DNA of 19,085 nucleotides, from NCBI GenBank assembly GCA_003134755.1, contig PLCK01000052.1, forward strand, positions 1-19,085, written 5' to 3'. Shown piece after piece: positions 15,058 through 19,085 of the stretch. Numbering within the stretch: position 1 is the first letter of the stretch; every line of letters starts with the position of its first letter. The stretch is from Actinomycetota bacterium (GTDB taxonomy: Bacteria; Actinomycetota; Actinomycetes; Acidothermales; Acidothermaceae). The notes beneath the pieces are model-generated. The model was not told the DNA's origin. It was given only the letters and a program-made list of their open reading frames with translations, and did no database searches. A program made the translations under genes and the position numbers.

Positions 15058-16887
15058 ATGAAGAGAACACCAAGGACGGCGGCATTAGCCGGCGTCGCGG
15101 TCGTCGCACTGACCCTCACGGCTTGCGGCAGCAGTAGCAAGAAGGCATCAACTCCAAGCGGTTCGGCGACCGGCGGCGCGACGTCGTCCGGCGCGTCGGC
15201 GAGTGGCGGCGGTGGTGGTGGGTCGACCACGACCGCAGCCTTCAATGCAGGCGTCGGCAAGGTCTTCAACCCGTCGACCGCCAAGGGCGGCACGCTGCGG
15301 ATGGCCCACAGCGGAGATTTCGACTCGCTCGACCCGGCCGACACGTATTACGGCTATTCCTGGAACTTCATCCGCAACTACGGCCGCACGCTCGTGGTGT
15401 TCAAGTCGGCCCCCGGCGCAGCGGGTGCCCAGCTCGTTCCCGACCTGGCCGAGACGCTCGGTGTTCCGAGTGACGGCAACAAGACGTGGACGTACAAGAT
15501 TCGCAAGGGTGTGAAGTTCGAGGACGGCACCGTCATCACGTCGAAGGACGTGAAGTACGCAGTGGAGCGGTCGTTGGACAAGACCGTGTTCCCCGACGGA
15601 CCGACGTACTTCAACGACAACCTCGACCTGCAGGGCTACACGTCGCCATACAAGGACACCGACCCCAACAAGCTTGGGCTGAAGGCGATCGACACGCCCG
15701 ACGACAACACCATCGTGTTCCATCTGAAGGCGGGCTTCTCCGGCTTCGACTACTTCGCGCAGCTGCCACAGACCATCCCGGTACCGCAGGCGAAGGACAC
15801 CGGCACGAAGTACAAGGAGCACGTCATCTCGTCCGGGCCTTACATGTTCGCGAGCAACGACCTCGGCAAGAAGTTCGTGTTGAAGCGCAATCCGTACTAC
15901 GACGCGGCGACCGACCCCGATTCCGGTCGGCTCGCGCTTCCCGACCAGATCTCGGTCGAGCTGAACGTCAACGCCGCCGACATCGACAACCGTCTGCTGT
16001 CGGGCGACCTCGATGTCCAGATCGAGGGCACCGGTCTCGGCGCCGAGGCTCAGGGCAAGGTGCTGAGTGATCCGAAGCTGAAGGCCAATTCCGACTCGGC
16101 CGCGATCGCGCGTACCTGGTTCACGGTGGTCAACTCGGACGTCGCGCCGCTGAACAACATCGACTGCCGCAAAGCTGTGCAATACGCGGCCGACAAGGTC
16201 GGGTACCAGCGGTCTTACGGTGGCGCGACCGGTGGTGACATCGCCACCAGCCTGCTCCCGCCCCTGATTCCGGGCGCGAGGAAGATCGACCTGTACGAGG
16301 CCGCCGCGATGCCGGGCGGCGACGTCGCCAAGGCGAAGGCCGCTTTGACGGCGTGCGGCCAGCCGAACGGATTCTCGACGAACATCTCCTACCGCGTCGA
16401 ACGACCGAAGGAAAAGGCTGTTGCGGAGGAACTTCAGCAGTCGCTGGCGAAGGTGGGCATCAAGCTGACCATCAAGCCATATCCGCAGGGTGACTACTTC
16501 AAGCTCTACGCCGGCAAGCCGGACTTCGCCAAGAGCAACGGGCTCGGTCTGATGGTTTACGGCTGGGGTGCCGACTGGCCCGACGGCTACGGGTTCCTCG
16601 AGCAGATCGTCGACAGCCGCACGATCCGCGCGGCAGGTAACACCAACCTCGGTATCAAGCTCCCCGAGGTCGACGCGCTGCTCGACAAGGCGTTCGCAAC
16701 CACCGATATCACCGCCCGGGAGAAGATCTGGGGCGACATCGACCAAAAGGTGATGGAGAGCGGGGAGGTACTGCCGGGTATCTGGGCCAAGGGCCTGGAC
16801 TACCGTCCGCCGAACCTGACGAACGTCTTCGTCAACGACGGCTTTGGGGAATACGACTACACGACGCTCGGCACGACCAAGACGTAG
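15058..16887 (+). CDS. Family-5 (peptide/nickel-type) substrate-binding lipoprotein
   Basis: A 609-residue solute receptor. The basic start MKRTPR, a hydrophobic core and lipobox LTAC (Cys23) mark a lipoprotein. A Ser/Gly linker follows to about 65. The SBP_bac_5 domain then runs from GTLRMAHSGDFDSLDPADTY through LVPDLAETLGV, YKIRKGVKFEDGTVITSKDV, SGPYMF, FVLKRNPYYD, the AVAEELQQSLAKVGIKL segment, WGADWPDGYGFLEQIVDSR and the C-terminal PPNLTNVFVND. It captures the solute outside the membrane and delivers it to the permeases. It is somewhat longer than classical DppA/OppA. A GTG at 15046 is in frame with better spacing to GAGG (15034-15037); the ATG at 15058 gives the more typical signal peptide, so the start is uncertain by four residues. 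It lies 60 nt after the first permease gene. Confidence 0.94.
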   Translation: MKRTPRTAALAGVAVVALTLTACGSSSKKASTPSGSATGGATSSGASASGGGGGGSTTTAAFNAGVGKVFNPSTAKGGTLRMAHSGDFDSLDPADTYYGYSWNFIRNYGRTLVVFKSAPGAAGAQLVPDLAETLGVPSDGNKTWTYKIRKGVKFEDGTVITSKDVKYAVERSLDKTVFPDGPTYFNDNLDLQGYTSPYKDTDPNKLGLKAIDTPDDNTIVFHLKAGFSGFDYFAQLPQTIPVPQAKDTGTKYKEHVISSGPYMFASNDLGKKFVLKRNPYYDAATDPDSGRLALPDQISVELNVNAADIDNRLLSGDLDVQIEGTGLGAEAQGKVLSDPKLKANSDSAAIARTWFTVVNSDVAPLNNIDCRKAVQYAADKVGYQRSYGGATGGDIATSLLPPLIPGARKIDLYEAAAMPGGDVAKAKAALTACGQPNGFSTNISYRVERPKEKAVAEELQQSLAKVGIKLTIKPYPQGDYFKLYAGKPDFAKSNGLGLMVYGWGADWPDGYGFLEQIVDSRTIRAAGNTNLGIKLPEVDALLDKAFATTDITAREKIWGDIDQKVMESGEVLPGIWAKGLDYRPPNLTNVFVNDGFGEYDYTTLGTTKT

Positions 16888-16900
16888 CTGATCCGAACAG

Positions 16901-16912
16901 GTCCGAACGGAC
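16901..16912. repeat. Small inverted repeat after the binding-protein gene
   Basis: GTCCG-AA-CGGAC, 13 nt after the binding-protein stop codon. TCCGAAC also occurs twice in direct order (16892-16898 and 16902-16908). The loop is too short for a stable hairpin by itself. It is part of a structured 113-nt spacer that also holds the 17-bp stem-loop. Confidence 0.3.
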
Positions 16913-16930
16913 GTTCAAAGTAAGAGGTAG

Positions 16931-17143
16931 GTGAAGGCGCCGGTGGTCGGCGGTCTCGGAGCGTGCTGCTGCGAGACCGCCGACCACCAAGCCGAGTCCC
17001 GTGCTCGTCTACATCGTGCGGCGGCTGTTCATCGCCGTCGTCCTGCTCTTCATAGTCACGGCTGTCGCGTTCTCGATCTTCTTCCTGGTGCCGCGCATCG
17101 CCGGGGCGAGTGCCGACGACCTTGCGTCGCGTTACGTCGGTAA
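16931..17143 (+). promoter_or_regulatory. Possible upstream frame with three consecutive Cys codons
   Basis: A GTG at 16931 follows AAGAGG closely and opens a 70-codon frame that crosses the stem-loop and ends inside the permease-B gene, out of frame with it. Its codons 12-14 are TGC TGC TGC and fall across the hairpin loop into the first base pair of the right arm. Short Cys-run upstream frames are known in mycobacteria as cysteine-sensing leaders. Here the frame is long and its Shine-Dalgarno spacing is only about 3 nt, so it may be chance. Confidence 0.2.
16942..16988 (+). promoter_or_regulatory. Perfect 17-bp stem-loop between binding-protein and permease-B genes
   Basis: The left arm GGTGGTCGGCGGTCTCG (16942-16958) is the exact reverse complement of the right arm (16972-16988), with a 13-nt loop that can add AGC/GCT pairs. 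The stem is very GC-rich. No T-run follows, so it is not a classical intrinsic terminator. It sits 54 nt after the binding-protein stop and 12 nt before the permease GTG. Its likely role is to protect the 3' end of the binding-protein mRNA, attenuate transcription, or limit permease translation. Confidence 0.75.
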
Positions 17144-18014
17144 GAGCGCGGGGGCCGAGCAGATTCATCAGACCGCCGTCCACCTTGGTCTGACCGATCC
17201 GATCTGGGTGCAGTACGGCCGGTTCGCGAAGGGCATCTTTGTCGGCTCGAACTACGACACCGGACCGAGCGTCGAGCGCTGTCCAGCGCCGTGTCTCGGC
17301 TATTCCTTCGTCACGCAAAACCCGGTGCTGCCCGACCTGCTCAAACGACTACCCGTGACGATGTCGCTGGCCGGGGGCGCCGCAGTGCTGTGGCTGCTCG
17401 GAGGTGTCTTCGCCGGCGTGGTGTCGGCACTTCGGCGCGGTACGGTGATTGACCGCACGGCGATGGGCATCGCGCTCGCCGGCGTCTCGCTGCCGATCTT
17501 CTTCACCGGCCTGCTGTCGTTGTCGATCTTCAGCTACGCCCTCGGCTGGACGGCTCCGGGCGGCTCGTACACATCCATAACGACAAACCCCGGAAGCTGG
17601 GCCTACGACCTCATGCTGCCGTGGATCACGCTGGCCTTCCTCTATGCGGCCGCATACGCACGACTGACGCGCGCGGGCATGCTCGAGACGATGAACGAGG
17701 ACTACATCAGGACGGCGCGAGCCAAGGGCCTGCGTGAGAGTGACGTCGTCATCAAGCACGGCCTGCGAGCCTCGCTGACGCCGATCCTCACGATCTTCGG
17801 GCTCGACCTCGGGTTGCTCCTCGGCGGCGCGATCCTGACCGAGACCGCCTATTCGCTGCCGGGCATCGGGCAGTACGCCCTGATCGGCCTGAACACCAAC
17901 GACCTGCCTAAGGTGCTCGGCGTCACGATTCTCGGCGCGACCTTCATCATCGTGGCGAACCTGGTCGTCGACCTGCTCTATGCAGTGGTCGATCCGAGAG
18001 TTCGGACCCGATGA
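17001..18014 (+). CDS. Peptide/nickel-type ABC transporter permease (DppB/OppB-like)
   Basis: A 337-residue inner-membrane permease. The start MLVYIVRRLFIAVVLLFIVTAVAFSI is the typical DppB N-terminus. An extracytoplasmic segment with HLGLTDPIWVQYGRF follows, then LPVTMSLAGGAAVLWLLGGV and four more helices. The EAA loop reads YIRTARAKGLRESDVVIKHGLRASLTPI and the end is VVDLLYAVVDPRVR. An insertion with two Cys (ERCPAPCLGYSF) lies in the loop after the first helix. The GTG at 17001 is the only usable start, since an in-frame TGA lies at 16932. Its ribosome site is weak (GAG, 4 nt away) and directly behind the stem-loop. The stop overlaps the ATPase start (ATGA). Confidence 0.94.
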   Translation: MLVYIVRRLFIAVVLLFIVTAVAFSIFFLVPRIAGASADDLASRYVGKSAGAEQIHQTAVHLGLTDPIWVQYGRFAKGIFVGSNYDTGPSVERCPAPCLGYSFVTQNPVLPDLLKRLPVTMSLAGGAAVLWLLGGVFAGVVSALRRGTVIDRTAMGIALAGVSLPIFFTGLLSLSIFSYALGWTAPGGSYTSITTNPGSWAYDLMLPWITLAFLYAAAYARLTRAGMLETMNEDYIRTARAKGLRESDVVIKHGLRASLTPILTIFGLDLGLLLGGAILTETAYSLPGIGQYALIGLNTNDLPKVLGVTILGATFIIVANLVVDLLYAVVDPRVRTR

Positions 18015-19085
18015 CCGCGGCCGCCGCGGGTTCCGCCGGTCAGGCCAGCTGGCCGGCGTCCCGTGGAAAGGCGTTTCTCGACGTCCGTGATCTCAAGGCG
18101 CCCTTTCCGACCGACGACGGCGTCGTGAAGAGCGTCGACGGGCTGTCGTTCTCGGTCGAGCGCGGCAAGACCCTCGGCATCGTCGGCGAATCCGGGTCAG
18201 GCAAAACGGTCCTGTCCCGCTCGATCATGAACCTGCTCCCCAAGCGAGGTGTGGTGCGAAGCGGCTCGGTGCGCTTCGAAGGCAAAGAGATCCTCCACCT
18301 GTCCGACAAGGAGATGCGCAACTTCTGGGGCGCGCAGCTCTCGATGATCTTCCAAGACCCGATGACGTCCCTGAACCCGGTGATGAAGATCGGCAATCAG
18401 CTCACCGAGGCGATCCGCCAGCACCTGGACGTCACCCGCGACTACGCCAAAGAGCTCGCCGAGTCGCTCCTCGCGTCGGTGCGGATCCCGGAGCCGCACG
18501 CCCGCCTGCGCGAATACCCTCACCAGCTCTCCGGGGGGATGCGCCAACGGGTCTGCATCGCCATCGCGTTGGCGTGCGGGCCCAAGCTGCTCTTCGCCGA
18601 CGAGCCGACCACCGCCCTCGACGTGACCGTGCAAGCCCAGGTGCTCGACCTGATCGCCCGCCAGCAGGCAGAGCGGTTCATGGCCATGGTGCTGGTCACC
18701 CACGACCTCGGGGTCGTCGCGGGGCGAGCCGAGGAGATCGTCGTCATGTACGCGGGCCGGATCGTCGAGCGCGCACCAACCGGGGTGCTCTTCACGGACA
18801 TGAAGATGCCGTACTCGGAGGCGTTGCTGGCGTCGATCCCGAAGCTCGAGGGGCACAGCCACACCCGGCTGGCGACCATCCCGGGGCGCCCACCGGATCT
18901 GGTCAACCCGCCCTTGGGCTGCAAGTTCGCGCCCCGCTGCCGCTACGTGCAGGACCGCTGCCTGGAAGAGGAGCCGCCGCTCACCCCCAGCACCGCAGCC
19001 GGCCACGAGTTCCGCTGTTGGTTCCCGGTCGGGACCCCCGAAGGCACGGACGCGTTGGCCCGCAACGAGCGGGTCGGCCGAGTGC
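18011..19085 (+). CDS. Peptide-type ABC transporter ATP-binding protein (DppD/OppD-like), 3' end beyond window
   Basis: 358 residues are visible with no stop, so the gene is cut by the right edge. It energises the importer from the cytosol. Walker A is GESGSGKT (59-66), Q-loop FQDPMTSLNP, signature LSGGM (173-177), Walker B LLFADEPT with Asp197-Glu198, D-loop TALDV and H-loop VTHD. The oligopeptide-transporter C-terminal region is present: GRPPDL followed by four cysteines (304, 310, 317, 336). In DppD-type proteins this cluster has been reported to bind a 4Fe-4S centre. The ATG overlaps the permease stop. After the Cys region the chain continues past the edge, so the end, and whether a second ATPase (DppF) is fused or follows, cannot be seen. 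Confidence 0.95.
   Translation, partial: MTAAAAGSAGQASWPASRGKAFLDVRDLKAPFPTDDGVVKSVDGLSFSVERGKTLGIVGESGSGKTVLSRSIMNLLPKRGVVRSGSVRFEGKEILHLSDKEMRNFWGAQLSMIFQDPMTSLNPVMKIGNQLTEAIRQHLDVTRDYAKELAESLLASVRIPEPHARLREYPHQLSGGMRQRVCIAIALACGPKLLFADEPTTALDVTVQAQVLDLIARQQAERFMAMVLVTHDLGVVAGRAEEIVVMYAGRIVERAPTGVLFTDMKMPYSEALLASIPKLEGHSHTRLATIPGRPPDLVNPPLGCKFAPRCRYVQDRCLEEEPPLTPSTAAGHEFRCWFPVGTPEGTDALARNERVGRV

Noticed and set aside
15148..16746. Antisense open frame of about 530 codons opposite the binding-protein gene
   Set aside because: The plus strand encodes a complete SBP_bac_5 lipoprotein. The antisense product is a low-complexity Val/Arg/Asp/Gly sequence without recognisable motifs.
18197..19006. 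Antisense open frame of about 270 codons opposite the right-edge ATPase
   Set aside because: The plus strand reads an uninterrupted ATPase with all ABC motifs to the window edge.

Overview
The window is GC-rich (roughly two thirds G+C by eye), densely coded bacterial DNA. GTG and TTG starts, codons ending in G/C, an AccA3-type acyl-CoA carboxylase alpha subunit and many Ser/Thr/Pro/Ala-linkered lipoproteins all point to a high-GC, probably soil-living actinobacterium. A genus cannot be named from sequence alone. No rRNA, tRNA, CRISPR array, transposase, phage gene or att site was seen, so this looks like ordinary chromosome.

Layout. (1) Positions 1-6693, minus strand: a run of envelope genes read leftward. 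In transcription order these are a Tat-type lipoprotein with a polysaccharide-deacetylase fold, a YVTN/beta-propeller lipoprotein, the biotin-carboxylase/biotin-carrier subunit AccA3, a possible 34-residue membrane peptide, a conserved secreted lipoprotein of unknown function, and a lipoprotein with an HNH/DUF1524 nuclease fold that is cut by the window edge. All four lipoproteins have a cysteine lipobox followed by, or ending in, a low-complexity linker. (2) Positions 6694-6854: a divergent intergenic region with a 17-bp tandem duplication just before the next start. (3) Positions 6855-11361, plus strand: a large cytoplasmic c-di-GMP enzyme (LacI-type ligand-binding domain, GAF-like region, PAS, GGDEF, EAL), then a CE7 acetyl-xylan-esterase-type hydrolase. 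(4) Positions 11390-13828, plus strand: two PAP2 lipid phosphatases and a diacylglycerol-kinase-family lipid kinase, tightly coupled. (5) Positions 13829-14004: an intergenic region with two palindromes, the likely control region of the next operon. (6) Positions 14005-19085, plus strand: a peptide/nickel-type (family 5) ABC importer in the order permease C, binding protein, permease B, ATPase, with the ATPase running off the right edge.

How the genes may work together (inference): the c-di-GMP enzyme could read a sugar-like ligand, and the neighbouring CE7 esterase would deacetylate acetylated sugars or oligosaccharides. The PAP2/PAP2/kinase trio would interconvert phosphorylated and dephosphorylated lipids. 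The ABC operon imports peptides or similar solutes. It carries an operator-like palindrome in front and a perfect 17-bp stem-loop between the binding-protein and permease-B genes, which could set their expression ratio.

The features most worth a second look are the HNH-fold lipoprotein that has lost its catalytic His, the LacI-sensor c-di-GMP protein, the intercistronic stem-loop with three Cys codons of an overlapping frame in its loop, and the operator-like palindrome.
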